A stretch of 64,000 bases of DNA, taken from the IMG/VR virus record IMGVR_UViG_3300042544_003680, positions 1 through 64,000 of that record, one strand, 5' to 3'. The DNA comes from a virus. The notes below the pieces were generated by a model. It was not told the DNA's origin. It was given only the letters and a program-made list of their open reading frames with translations, and ran no database searches. Positions 16,508 to 24,001 of the stretch are shown one piece after another. Made by a program: the position numbers and the translations under genes. Within the stretch, counting starts at the first letter, position 1. Each line of letters begins with the position of its first letter.

Positions 16508-16714
16508 ATGCAATATTTAGCTGTTTTTAAAAGTCGGGAAAAATTTGTAGATCAGTACGGAGAATTAAATTATTTCCTATTTACAGAAGGAATTTCCTCA
16601 ATTTCGGATGATAAAGCAGTTTTATATGCCGAAGATAAAGCCGATAATTATAACTATGATTTATTACATGTTCATAATACATCAAACAATAAACAAATTC
16701 AACTCGCATTATGA
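16508..16714 (+). CDS. Small unknown protein, 68 aa
   Basis: Soluble, acidic in the middle ('SISDDKAVLYAEDKADNYNY'), no recognised motif. It has its own TATAAT promoter and overlaps the dioxygenase gene start by 4 nt (ATGA), so the two are probably made together. Confidence 0.55.
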   Translation: MQYLAVFKSREKFVDQYGELNYFLFTEGISSISDDKAVLYAEDKADNYNYDLLHVHNTSNNKQIQLAL

Positions 16715-17190
16715 TAACACTTATTCCAAATTTTATTAGAAATGTAGATGATATAATGATCTATATAAAACTGCATGATCATTTATTTCAGCCCCGAGAA
16801 AACGAAGATAAACATGAAAGTTTAATTCCGGGAATTTTTTCAAAGTTTAAAACTTTGAAAGATAACCAAATGAGTGAAGATTTGAAAAATTGTATTTTTG
16901 AGAATTCTGATTTTCCACAGGAATTAAAAGATTGCTATTCATTTATTCAAATTCAAAGATATGATCCGGGAGATTATATTTCGCCTCATCGGGATGCATA
17001 TATTGTGAGAAAAATCCATTTGATTACATTAACTGATTCGGAAGTTGATGGTTTGGTTTGTGAAGACCAAAATCATAATTTGGTTAAAGTTTTTGATAAA
17101 GCAGGTCAATATATAGATTTTCCTTATGATTCAGTTCATTGGGTATGTCCGGTAAAATATCAAAGATATTCTTTGGTAGTGGCAGAATAG
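16711..17190 (+). CDS. 2-oxoglutarate/Fe(II)-dependent oxygenase
   Basis: The 159-aa protein has the double-stranded beta-helix iron triad: H93 and D95 in 'ISPHRDAY' and distal H143 in 'SVHWVCPV', plus R152 in 'QRYSLVV' for 2-oxoglutarate binding. Preceding 'IQIQRYDPGDYI' is typical of prolyl-hydroxylase-like phage enzymes. It would hydroxylate a protein or nucleic-acid substrate that cannot be identified here. The stop codon is TAG, showing amber is a normal stop in this phage. Confidence 0.7.
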   Translation: MITLIPNFIRNVDDIMIYIKLHDHLFQPRENEDKHESLIPGIFSKFKTLKDNQMSEDLKNCIFENSDFPQELKDCYSFIQIQRYDPGDYISPHRDAYIVRKIHLITLTDSEVDGLVCEDQNHNLVKVFDKAGQYIDFPYDSVHWVCPVKYQRYSLVVAE

Positions 17191-17193
17191 TAG

Positions 17194-17222
17194 TTGCGAA
17201 ACATGATGGAGTGTGGTATATT
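17194..17222 (+). promoter_or_regulatory. Sigma70-like promoter with extended -10
   Basis: TTGCGA (17194-17199), 17 bp ending GTGTGG, TATATT (17217-17222), then 7 nt to the ATG at 17230. It decides the start of the VWA gene: an ATG further upstream would lie inside the promoter. Confidence 0.6.
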
Positions 17223-17229
17223 TTGCCAT

Positions 17230-19245
17230 ATGAAAATCGTAATTCCTAAAAATAATACCGAAAGTAAAGCTCCATCAAATTACTATTTTATTACGGATCT
17301 CAGCGGGTCAATGTATTCTGCGCAAAAACAATTGCGGGAAACCCTCAAAGCTGCAAAAGATTTGATTTCTCAAGGAGACACTTTTAGCCTTGCATATTTC
17401 TCCAGCTATGGTGACTTTAATTGGATTTGCAAAGGTTCCACAATTTCTTCAAAAGGTTTGGACAAAATCATTGAGGACAATATTTATGTTCGTGGACTCA
17501 CTTGCTTTACCCAAGTTTTGGAAAGTTTGAAGACTGTAGTCAAGGATGTCGAAACACTTAGTCAAAATTCTGACAATGTTCTTTATTTCTTGACGGATGG
17601 TTATCCAAATGATCATTCACCAACCCATGAAGTATTGAGTTTGAGTAAAGAACTCCGAGATAAGTTCACGCAAAAGAGAATCGTTGGTTATTCATCATAT
17701 TATAACCGTTCTCTTCTTATTGAAATGGCAGAGAATATTGGAGGAGTTTTTAACCATATTTCTGATTTTACCGAAATGAAAAAGAGTGCATCTGATATGA
17801 TTTCCAATAAGAAAACAGTTGTTTCTGTTAAACTTCCCCAATCTTTTGATTTGGTTTGGCAAGTAACAGACTCTGATATCCTCCCACTAGAAGTCAAAGC
17901 TGATAACACGGTTAGTGCATTGGCAACGAAAAAGGAGAGCGAACTATTTGCAGTAAATTATAATGAATTGAATACACTTCCAGCAGAACAATTGAATAAT
18001 CCTACATTTGTTTATTCTTTGGCACAAATTCTTTCTCAGAAGAATAAGGCTAATCTTGGTGTTCTAGTCCTTAGAAAGGCAGGAGATAATGTTTCTGCAA
18101 AGAAACTTCAAAAGGCATTTACTGTTTTGCAAAAAGGTCAAGCAGAAAACTTCTTGAAGGAAAAAGCAACCAGTCTTTCTGCGGTAGAAAAATCCGATCA
18201 AAATACTGGCATGACTCTTACCGAATTCTTAAAGAATATCAAAAAGGATATTGGTAAAGTTACCATTGACTTGCATAATTCTCAATACAAGTCTATTTCC
18301 CGAAAAGGAAATGACACTAGTAAAATAGAATTCGAAACCAGTGTTGCTCCTGCAAAGATTGTGAATATTGTTGGCAACGAGAATCGTGCAAATATTAGTT
18401 TCCTCACAGTTCGTGAAGGAAAGATTAAAACTATTCTTGACGAAGATTTGAAAAATCGAGTACTAGAATTTAATGCTAGGTCCACAACTCCGATTATTCT
18501 TCCAATTGAAAGCACTACATATCGAAATTATGCATTTGTGGCAAATGGTGATTTCAACTTTGGAAATATTGTTCTTCATAACGAGAATACGGATAAAGTG
18601 ATCAATCTTGTTCCGAATGACGTTATTGATCTTTTTGACGAAGAACAGAAAGACCTTTCCATACAAACTTTCTCCAATTTGTATAAAGCTCTGATTTCTG
18701 AAAAAGCTCATGCGAGTGTTCTTCGAATGTATATCAAGGCACATGCAACCCAAAAACATTCTGTTGACAAGCGAGTAGAACTCTATGGTACTGAAGGTGC
18801 TGCACTGTTGGAAGAAATGGGACTGGACTATGCTATGCGTTATTCTCCAAAAAGCGAATACAAGAGTAAGGATGAGAATGCAGACTTTATCCCATTTGTA
18901 GAATTGACCGCTCAATTAAAGGGCGCAAGTAAGATTACTGCAAGCGAAAGCTATAAGAAGTATCTTGCCAATGGCAAACAAAATCCCGGCGATGTTATTT
19001 GTTGGCCGCTCTTCAAGAAGTATGACGAACAATTGAATAATCTGGGTAAAGAAACCTTTGTAGAGTTTTGCCAGAAAACTTTGGAAGGGGTCGAAGATAC
19101 TGTCGAACTTCTTGCACAAAAAATCTCGTCACAAAAGTTCTATATGATGGTTACTAATTCATGGTTTACCGATATTGATAAATCCGAGAAATTCGAATAC
19201 AATGATTTGGTATTCAAGATTTCAGAAGTTAATGAATATCTGTAA
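17230..19245 (+). CDS. Large von Willebrand factor A domain protein, 671 aa
   Basis: The MIDAS motif D23-L-S25-G-S27 in 'FITDLSGSMYSAQ' and 'LYFLTDGYPND' define an N-terminal VWA domain (about 15-200) that would bind a divalent cation and a protein ligand. The remaining 450 residues are uncharacterised and may form beta-rich and helical domains. Codon use is visibly less AT-biased than in neighbours (more AAG, TTG, GAC), suggesting high expression or separate ancestry. A second, shorter VWA protein lies at 23351. No signal peptide, so cytoplasmic or virion. Confidence 0.75.
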   Translation: MKIVIPKNNTESKAPSNYYFITDLSGSMYSAQKQLRETLKAAKDLISQGDTFSLAYFSSYGDFNWICKGSTISSKGLDKIIEDNIYVRGLTCFTQVLESLKTVVKDVETLSQNSDNVLYFLTDGYPNDHSPTHEVLSLSKELRDKFTQKRIVGYSSYYNRSLLIEMAENIGGVFNHISDFTEMKKSASDMISNKKTVVSVKLPQSFDLVWQVTDSDILPLEVKADNTVSALATKKESELFAVNYNELNTLPAEQLNNPTFVYSLAQILSQKNKANLGVLVLRKAGDNVSAKKLQKAFTVLQKGQAENFLKEKATSLSAVEKSDQNTGMTLTEFLKNIKKDIGKVTIDLHNSQYKSISRKGNDTSKIEFETSVAPAKIVNIVGNENRANISFLTVREGKIKTILDEDLKNRVLEFNARSTTPIILPIESTTYRNYAFVANGDFNFGNIVLHNENTDKVINLVPNDVIDLFDEEQKDLSIQTFSNLYKALISEKAHASVLRMYIKAHATQKHSVDKRVELYGTEGAALLEEMGLDYAMRYSPKSEYKSKDENADFIPFVELTAQLKGASKITASESYKKYLANGKQNPGDVICWPLFKKYDEQLNNLGKETFVEFCQKTLEGVEDTVELLAQKISSQKFYMMVTNSWFTDIDKSEKFEYNDLVFKISEVNEYL

Positions 19246-19251
19246 TAATAC

Positions 19252-19279
19252 TTGAAAAGTTAAAAGAATAGGCTAAAAT
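19252..19279 (+). promoter_or_regulatory. Sigma70-like promoter abutting a hairpin
   Basis: TTGAAA (19252-19257), 16 bp, TAAAAT (19274-19279). Its expected start (about 19286) lies inside the 5' arm of the hairpin at 19280-19306, so its own transcript could not form the full stem. Confidence 0.55.
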
Positions 19280-19306
19280 AAAGGGAGGACCAAAAATCCT
19301 CCCTTT
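19280..19306 (+). terminator. Hairpin, probable terminator of the VWA gene
   Basis: AAAGGGAGGA (19280-19289) and TCCTCCCTTT (19297-19306) form a perfect 10-bp stem with a 7-nt loop. The U-tract is short because the next ATG follows at 19310. Confidence 0.6.
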
Positions 19307-19309
19307 ATT

Positions 19310-19813
19310 ATGTCCGAAAATAATTTCTTTTTATATGCATTATTTAATCTTTCTACTAGAAAGTTCACAACTTTTACATTTGATGTTTCTATGTTTCCAG
19401 AAACATTATTACAGAAAATGCTTATTAAAAAATATTCTTTTAGTGAGTTGGGTTTAACTGATAATAAAATAAATTTGAACCGATTTAAGTGGGAAGGAGA
19501 CTACGATTCAGGAAGATTAATTGATATTGTAACAGAAAAGAAATCAATTGTTTCTGAGAGAGAAGTAGATGTAAAATATAGCAGTATCTTTTTTGGAAAA
19601 TATAATAATGATTTAAATACTATTTTGTATGAAATTATATTAAACTTAGACATGAAAACGGAAAATGGTAAAGAAATGCAGAATTTTTTAAAAACATTAT
19701 TAGAAAAGAAAAAACAAGATATAGAATATTACAAGTCATCAAATCTTCATATATTTGAATCAAATGAAGATGTTATAAAACGCCAAAGAGATGCATTTAG
19801 TTCAACCAAATAA
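19310..19813 (+). CDS. Unknown protein, 167 aa
   Basis: N-terminal 'FFLYALFNLSTRKFTTFTFD' suggests strands; the C-terminal half is a charged helix ('EMQNFLKTLLEKKKQDIEYY'). No family recognised, no tag of the capsid-targeting kind. It has no separate ribosome-binding site beyond the GGGAGG inside the upstream hairpin. Confidence 0.55.
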   Translation: MSENNFFLYALFNLSTRKFTTFTFDVSMFPETLLQKMLIKKYSFSELGLTDNKINLNRFKWEGDYDSGRLIDIVTEKKSIVSEREVDVKYSSIFFGKYNNDLNTILYEIILNLDMKTENGKEMQNFLKTLLEKKKQDIEYYKSSNLHIFESNEDVIKRQRDAFSSTK

Positions 19814-19826
19814 AATAACAATATAG

Positions 19827-19834
19827 AATAAATA
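19827..19834 (+). promoter_or_regulatory. Late-type promoter box
   Basis: AATAAATA, 5 nt upstream of the lysozyme-like gene ATG at 19840. Confidence 0.5.
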
Positions 19835-19839
19835 TCTAT

Positions 19840-20778
19840 ATGAAATTTGATGAACTGTTCCATTTAGTAGTTGAACACCGAGATATTGTTGTAGAAGAAG
19901 GAGTAAAGGATTTTTTAAGAAAAATCGGAATGCTGGCAATTGCAGGAATAACATGGAGTGTTCCAAGTGATGTAGAAATGAAGGTGGCGAAATTGGCAGA
20001 AAATCCACAGAAATTTCAAGAAATTAAAACAGAAGTTGATCAAAAGTTAAAAGATCCAGATTTTGTAACAAAATTGCAAAATTTATACAAAACTAAAAAC
20101 TCATTTAATCAGCAACCAATTGCTCCAGTCACAACGACATTAGTGAATAAGTCATCAGTTGATGAATATAGTCGGTATAAAAATTTCATAGACACTGCAA
20201 TGCAGTATATTATGAAGCATGAAATTCAAGGAATAGGAATTCATACAAAAAGTTATCCAGATAATAAAGGATATAATACAATTGGAATAGGTCATTTAAT
20301 AATACCTTCGGATCTTAAAGACGGCACATTTAAACCAGATGAGGTGTTAACAAAAAATAAAAAACTGGTTAAAGTAGAAATATCTAAAGCTAGAGCAGTA
20401 GAAATATTCAAAAAAGATTTGATGAAAAAATTAATAACTGTCCGGAAACAGTTTTTAGGATTTGACGAATATCCATTATCGCTCAAGGTGGCGATTCTGG
20501 ACGGGTTTTTCCGAGGTGATCTGGCAGGATCAGTCACGGCCAAAAAGCTCATTAAGAAGGCAATGGATGCATACTTCAAGGGTGAACACAGAGTAGCAAG
20601 AGTGTATTTAAAAGCTGCTGCAAAAGAATACCTTAACAGTCGTGAATATAAGAAATATTCAGACCCTAAACAAAAAGGATATGGTATTGCATTACGTATG
20701 AAACGAAATGCGGGCGAAATAGAAAATGCGCTTCATCCTAATTACTCCTTAGATGTTAATAAAAACACTTACAAATGA
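19840..20778 (+). CDS. T4-type lysozyme (GH24) domain protein with capsid-targeting-like N-terminus
   Basis: The tag is MKFDELFHLVVE; a second possible cleavage site is VVEE at about 17-20. Residues 110-300 form a T4-lysozyme-like domain: 'YIMKHEIQG' with E128, 'SYPDNKGYNTIGIGHLI' with D141 and T147. The D-to-T spacing (6) equals that of T4 lysozyme (D20/T26). The catalytic Glu-to-Asp gap is 13 rather than 9. It should cleave peptidoglycan. With a tag and late box it looks like a head-packaged or virion lysozyme for entry rather than the lysis endolysin, although a lysis role cannot be excluded. Confidence 0.75.
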   Translation: MKFDELFHLVVEHRDIVVEEGVKDFLRKIGMLAIAGITWSVPSDVEMKVAKLAENPQKFQEIKTEVDQKLKDPDFVTKLQNLYKTKNSFNQQPIAPVTTTLVNKSSVDEYSRYKNFIDTAMQYIMKHEIQGIGIHTKSYPDNKGYNTIGIGHLIIPSDLKDGTFKPDEVLTKNKKLVKVEISKARAVEIFKKDLMKKLITVRKQFLGFDEYPLSLKVAILDGFFRGDLAGSVTAKKLIKKAMDAYFKGEHRVARVYLKAAAKEYLNSREYKKYSDPKQKGYGIALRMKRNAGEIENALHPNYSLDVNKNTYK

Positions 20779-21314
20779 AATTTACAGAATTTTACCAATT
20801 GTTTATTGAAAATACAACTCCAAGACCTTATGCATGTTTAATGTTAGACTTAGGGTTTCTTCTTCCGGACTTTCAGAAAATACAAGAAAAAATATGTCCC
20901 TGCGATGTTTATGATTTAACACCGAGACATGGGTTAGAGCAAAAACCGCATATTACCGTCAAGTATGGATTACATGATCAAAATTTCAGTTTTTTTGAAA
21001 AAAAGTTGAAATTTGAACCAATTACTTTTTCATTAACTAATATTTCATTGTTTAGGAATAAAGCATACGATGTTTTGAAATTTGATGTAAAATCAAAATC
21101 ATTAATGGAATTAAACGATATTATAACTAATAATTTTGATGCAACGGATAGCTATCCAAGGTATCATCCTCACTCTACTATTGGATATCTTCTTCCCGGC
21201 AAAGGAGAACAATATACCAAAATAAAAACCGACATTATTGGAAAAACATTTACCAGTAATAGGTTTGTGTTTTCCAATAATGTCGGTAATGAGACGTTTA
21301 AAACAGTTATTTAA
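20775..21314 (+). CDS. 2H phosphoesterase (LigT/2'-5' ligase-like) with capsid-targeting-like N-terminus
   Basis: Tag MKFTEFYQLFIE, then a 2H fold with two H-x-T motifs: H59-I-T61 ('KPHITVKYGL') and H133-S-T135 ('HPHSTIGYLLPG'). Enzymes of this fold cut 2'-5' or cyclic phosphodiester bonds. If packaged, it would be present in the host from the first minute, which suits destruction of cyclic-oligonucleotide alarm signals or RNA repair; both are inference. It overlaps the lysozyme gene by 4 nt and a convergent 2H gene by 8 nt. Confidence 0.75.
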   Translation: MKFTEFYQLFIENTTPRPYACLMLDLGFLLPDFQKIQEKICPCDVYDLTPRHGLEQKPHITVKYGLHDQNFSFFEKKLKFEPITFSLTNISLFRNKAYDVLKFDVKSKSLMELNDIITNNFDATDSYPRYHPHSTIGYLLPGKGEQYTKIKTDIIGKTFTSNRFVFSNNVGNETFKTVI

Positions 21315-21741
21315 GCCAAATATAAGGACGAACTCCTCCTTTTGTATTGCAAATAGTTAAATGCAAACCGTGACCGACACTTGCACCTAAGTAATTAACA
21401 ATTTCGTTTAATTGAACACTTTTTACATTTAAATACCAATTTCGGAAGTTTTTAGTATGTCCTCCTTGTATAATATATGGATTATATTCAAAAGGTATTT
21501 TATTATCCATATAAAACTTTTTAATAAATTTAACTTTAAACGAATCTAAAACACCATGAATTTTAGGATGAAATAGCGTGATATGGCTTCCATGCGCGGG
21601 GAAATTAGAAAATATACGATATTCTTTATCAATTAATGATTTGTAATATCGTATAAAATCCATTGATACTTTTAAACGAACTGCACCATTGGATATTTCT
21701 AATTTTCCTTCTGATTTAAGAAAATAATTCATATTGTTCAA
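21307..21741 (-). CDS. Second 2H phosphoesterase, possible Acb1 (anti-CBASS) relative
   Basis: The 144-aa protein has H53-I-T55 ('HGSHITLFHPK') and H127-L-T129 ('GHGLHLTICN'), spaced 74 residues apart exactly as in the neighbouring packaged 2H protein. It also has aromatic residues that could stack on a base (W102 region 'FRNWYLNV', C-terminal 'PYIWLK'). Size and layout resemble the T4 57B/Acb1 family, which hydrolyses CBASS cyclic nucleotides; that assignment is from memory and tentative. No tag. It overlaps the SLOG gene by 26 nt. Confidence 0.6.
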   Translation of the reverse strand: MNNMNYFLKSEGKLEISNGAVRLKVSMDFIRYYKSLIDKEYRIFSNFPAHGSHITLFHPKIHGVLDSFKVKFIKKFYMDNKIPFEYNPYIIQGGHTKNFRNWYLNVKSVQLNEIVNYLGASVGHGLHLTICNTKGGVRPYIWLK

Positions 21742-22261
21742 TTATTTGTAGGATATTTTCGCCGTAATGGTAGAGATTATACACAGGAACGTTATATTGT
21801 CGAGCGATTCTTATCGCCTGTCCTGTTCCACCAGTATCTTTTCCGTCTGCCGTGTAGCAGATAACCATATCACTAAAACTCCAACCAAAATATCGACCAT
21901 TTGTATTATAACGCCCCGAATCATCTCCTAATATTTGGTATGTATTTCTGGCATGTAATTTTTTAGCAGCATCTGATAAAGAACTCCAATTGGGATGATA
22001 GTATTCTGCCCTTTCGAGTGCTTCATTGCTTATATGATATAGTTCCGAAGAATTATTGTTAAAATTTTTCCAAGGAAGATATATTTCTTTTTTGCCACCA
22101 AACTTATCATATGCATTTTCCCAAAAAGTGTCTGCACCACTTGCTCCTCCGGAACGAAGAATATAATTACGAGAAATTAATTTCTCTGATATTTTTTCAA
22201 TTAAAGGAATATACGATTCAGGAGTGCTTCGACTTCCTATTCCGACGAAAAATTTATACAT
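21716..22261 (-). CDS. SLOG/DprA-like Rossmann-fold nucleotide-binding protein
   Basis: From the ATG at 22261 it begins 'MYKFFVGIGSRSTPESY', then 'LRSGGASGADTFWENAYD', the glycine-rich nucleotide-binding segment of SLOG proteins, and 'GGKKEIYLPWKNF'. Later 'FSDMVICYTADGKDTGGTGQ' and 'IARQYNVPVYNL' complete the fold. SLOG domains bind or process nucleotide-derived ligands. Its start overlaps the phosphoesterase gene stop by 8 nt; upstream in-frame starts would extend into that gene. Physiological ligand unknown. Confidence 0.7.
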   Translation of the reverse strand: MYKFFVGIGSRSTPESYIPLIEKISEKLISRNYILRSGGASGADTFWENAYDKFGGKKEIYLPWKNFNNNSSELYHISNEALERAEYYHPNWSSLSDAAKKLHARNTYQILGDDSGRYNTNGRYFGWSFSDMVICYTADGKDTGGTGQAIRIARQYNVPVYNLYHYGENILQIIEQYELFS

Positions 22262-23057
22262 GTTCGCATCCATGATGATCTTCAATAACAATAGTTTTAC
22301 TATGCATAATAGTTTCAATTTCTTCTATTTTGAAGAATGCAGTTCCATTATACTTTATTGCATTATCGACTCCAACATCTAGGATTTTACCTTGATTTTT
22401 ACATTCAGGATTTGCAGGAAATAAATGACCATGAGAATGCCCACAAATAGCCACATAATTAGAATGCTTTACTTTGTCCCAAATTCGGGGAGCCATGTGA
22501 CGGCAAAATAGAAAAGTATTTCCAATTTTGAAATAACCTTCTTCGCCCCAATAAACGATATCATTTTCTTGAACATCTTTCAATTTTTTCCGAAGTCCCG
22601 GAAACCCTGAATTAGTATATTTTCCCACTGAAAATGGGAAAGTTTGGAACGGATGATCAGAAACAGTGTTTATTCCGTCTAATGACCCGTGATCATGTCC
22701 TGCATCTCGCATAGAATAATCAAAAGTTTGCTTATAATAATTTCGAAGGGAATCTTTATAAAAACGAGAGTGATATGATTCATGGTTGCCGAAAATGTAA
22801 AACATTCGGGCATTTATTTTTTGCAACAATGCAGCACTTTGTTCAGGGGGAGAATTTAGGCTAAAATCTCCGAGAAAAATTAACAAATCGTTTTTCGTTA
22901 GTTTAGAAACTTCATTTTCCAAAAACATATCATGATCTTGAAAAGAAGAAAAACCACGCGGCTTCCACAAAAAATCTTTTTGATGATTGTAGTGGAAATC
23001 ACTGGAAAAGTAGATATTGTCGTAACTATTACGATTCAGTTTGTAAGGAGTGTTCAT
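22254..23057 (-). CDS. Metallophosphoesterase, 267 aa
   Basis: Calcineurin-like motifs: D20-x-H22 ('SSDFHYNH'), GD at 63-64 (FLGDFS), GNHE at 90-93 and 'CGHSHGHLF' near residue 210. This type hydrolyses small phosphoesters or nucleotides. It is first in a leftward unit with the SLOG and Acb1-like genes and has a TTGACA promoter 5 nt from its ATG, so the three probably act in one nucleotide-related pathway. Confidence 0.75.
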   Translation of the reverse strand: MNTPYKLNRNSYDNIYFSSDFHYNHQKDFLWKPRGFSSFQDHDMFLENEVSKLTKNDLLIFLGDFSLNSPPEQSAALLQKINARMFYIFGNHESYHSRFYKDSLRNYYKQTFDYSMRDAGHDHGSLDGINTVSDHPFQTFPFSVGKYTNSGFPGLRKKLKDVQENDIVYWGEEGYFKIGNTFLFCRHMAPRIWDKVKHSNYVAICGHSHGHLFPANPECKNQGKILDVGVDNAIKYNGTAFFKIEEIETIMHSKTIVIEDHHGCEHV

Positions 23058-23062
23058 AAATT

Positions 23063-23090
23063 ATGATACATGATACCGCAAAATTGTCAA
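23063..23090 (-). promoter_or_regulatory. Leftward sigma70-like promoter
   Basis: TTGACA (23090-23085), 16 bp, TATCAT (23068-23063), 5 nt to the ATG at 23057. Back to back with the rightward promoter at 23096. Confidence 0.65.
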
Positions 23091-23095
23091 CCCTC

Positions 23096-23123
23096 TTGAC
23101 ATGAAAATGTTGTAGTGTATATT
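23096..23123 (+). promoter_or_regulatory. Rightward sigma70-like promoter
   Basis: TTGACA (23096-23101), 16 bp ending GTG, TATATT (23118-23123), 6 nt to the ATG at 23130. Confidence 0.7.
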
Positions 23124-23129
23124 AAAAGA

Positions 23130-23318
23130 ATGGCTAAATTAGACAAGCATGAAAAAAAGTTTTTAGATCAGTTGGGTAAATTATTTTCCCAATATAAAAT
23201 GATGATTGATTGGGAGAAATTAGAAATTAAGGAATTGAATAAAAAAGATTTTATTAAATTCTTAAAAAAGATAAAACCAATTCAAAAGGAAGATAATGAA
23301 ACGGAGGAAAAATCTTGA
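23130..23318 (+). CDS. Small charged protein, 62 aa
   Basis: MAKLDKHEKK start; Lys-rich, helical, no recognised domain. The ATG at 23130 is preferred because an in-frame upstream ATG lies inside the promoter. Its stop overlaps the -35 of the next promoter. Confidence 0.55.
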   Translation: MAKLDKHEKKFLDQLGKLFSQYKMMIDWEKLEIKELNKKDFIKFLKKIKPIQKEDNETEEKS

Positions 23319-23343
23319 CAAATACAAAGAAATAATGTAACTT
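23315..23343 (+). promoter_or_regulatory. Sigma70-like promoter
   Basis: TTGACA (23315-23320), 17 bp ending ATG, TAACTT (23338-23343), 7 nt to the ATG at 23351. Confidence 0.6.
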
Positions 23344-23350
23344 ATAAAGT

Positions 23351-24001
23351 ATGAAGAATTATACAGACTTGAACATAATTTTAGACAGAAGTGGGTCAAT
23401 GAACAGTATTGCCCATGATATTACCGGAGGAATTAAAACTTTTTTGGAAAAAGAAAAAAATAGCGGAGATGAAACAAAAGTATCATTTTACCAATTTGAC
23501 GATCAATACGAAACAGTATTCACCGACAAGGACATTAAAGATGATATTAATATTTCCATTTCCCCAAGAGGATCAACTGCATTATTGGATGCAATTGGAA
23601 AAACAATGACAATTGTTGGAGAAAAACTGGTAAAAATGGCAGAAGAAGATCGTCCTAATCGGGTATTGTTTTTAGTTATAACAGATGGATTTGAAAATGC
23701 ATCCAAAGAATTCTCTGCATCCACTGTTTCGGAAAAAATTAAACATCAACGTGAAAAATATGCATGGGATTTTGTTTTCCTTGGTGCAGGAGAAGAAGCA
23801 GTGCTAAAGCAACATCAATCTCTTGGTATTACAGGTTCATCTTCTAGAGGTTTTGCCAGAGATTCGACAAGCATATCAGAAGGTTTTAAATCAGTTTGTG
23901 ACAGCTATACCTCTTATAAAACATTGGATCGAACAGATGCATCAACATATTGCCGCACTTTTAGCTTTGACGAAAAAGAGAATGATAAAGAAGTTGTATG
24001 A
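23351..24001 (+). CDS. von Willebrand factor A domain protein, 216 aa
   Basis: A single VWA domain with MIDAS D12-R-S14-G-S16 ('IILDRSGSMNSI') and 'FLVITDGFENAS'. Similar stand-alone VWA proteins in bacteria pair with AAA ATPases or kinases; here the next gene, overlapping by 4 nt, is a P-loop ATPase. It would act as a metal-dependent protein-binding module in the cytoplasm. The C-terminus (about 165-216) is Ser/Thr-rich. Confidence 0.75.
   Translation: MKNYTDLNIILDRSGSMNSIAHDITGGIKTFLEKEKNSGDETKVSFYQFDDQYETVFTDKDIKDDINISISPRGSTALLDAIGKTMTIVGEKLVKMAEEDRPNRVLFLVITDGFENASKEFSASTVSEKIKHQREKYAWDFVFLGAGEEAVLKQHQSLGITGSSSRGFARDSTSISEGFKSVCDSYTSYKTLDRTDASTYCRTFSFDEKENDKEVV

Noticed and set aside
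17194-17229. Upstream ATG for the large VWA protein
   Set aside because: It would place the coding start inside the TTGCGA/TATATT promoter and adds residues unrelated to the VWA fold.
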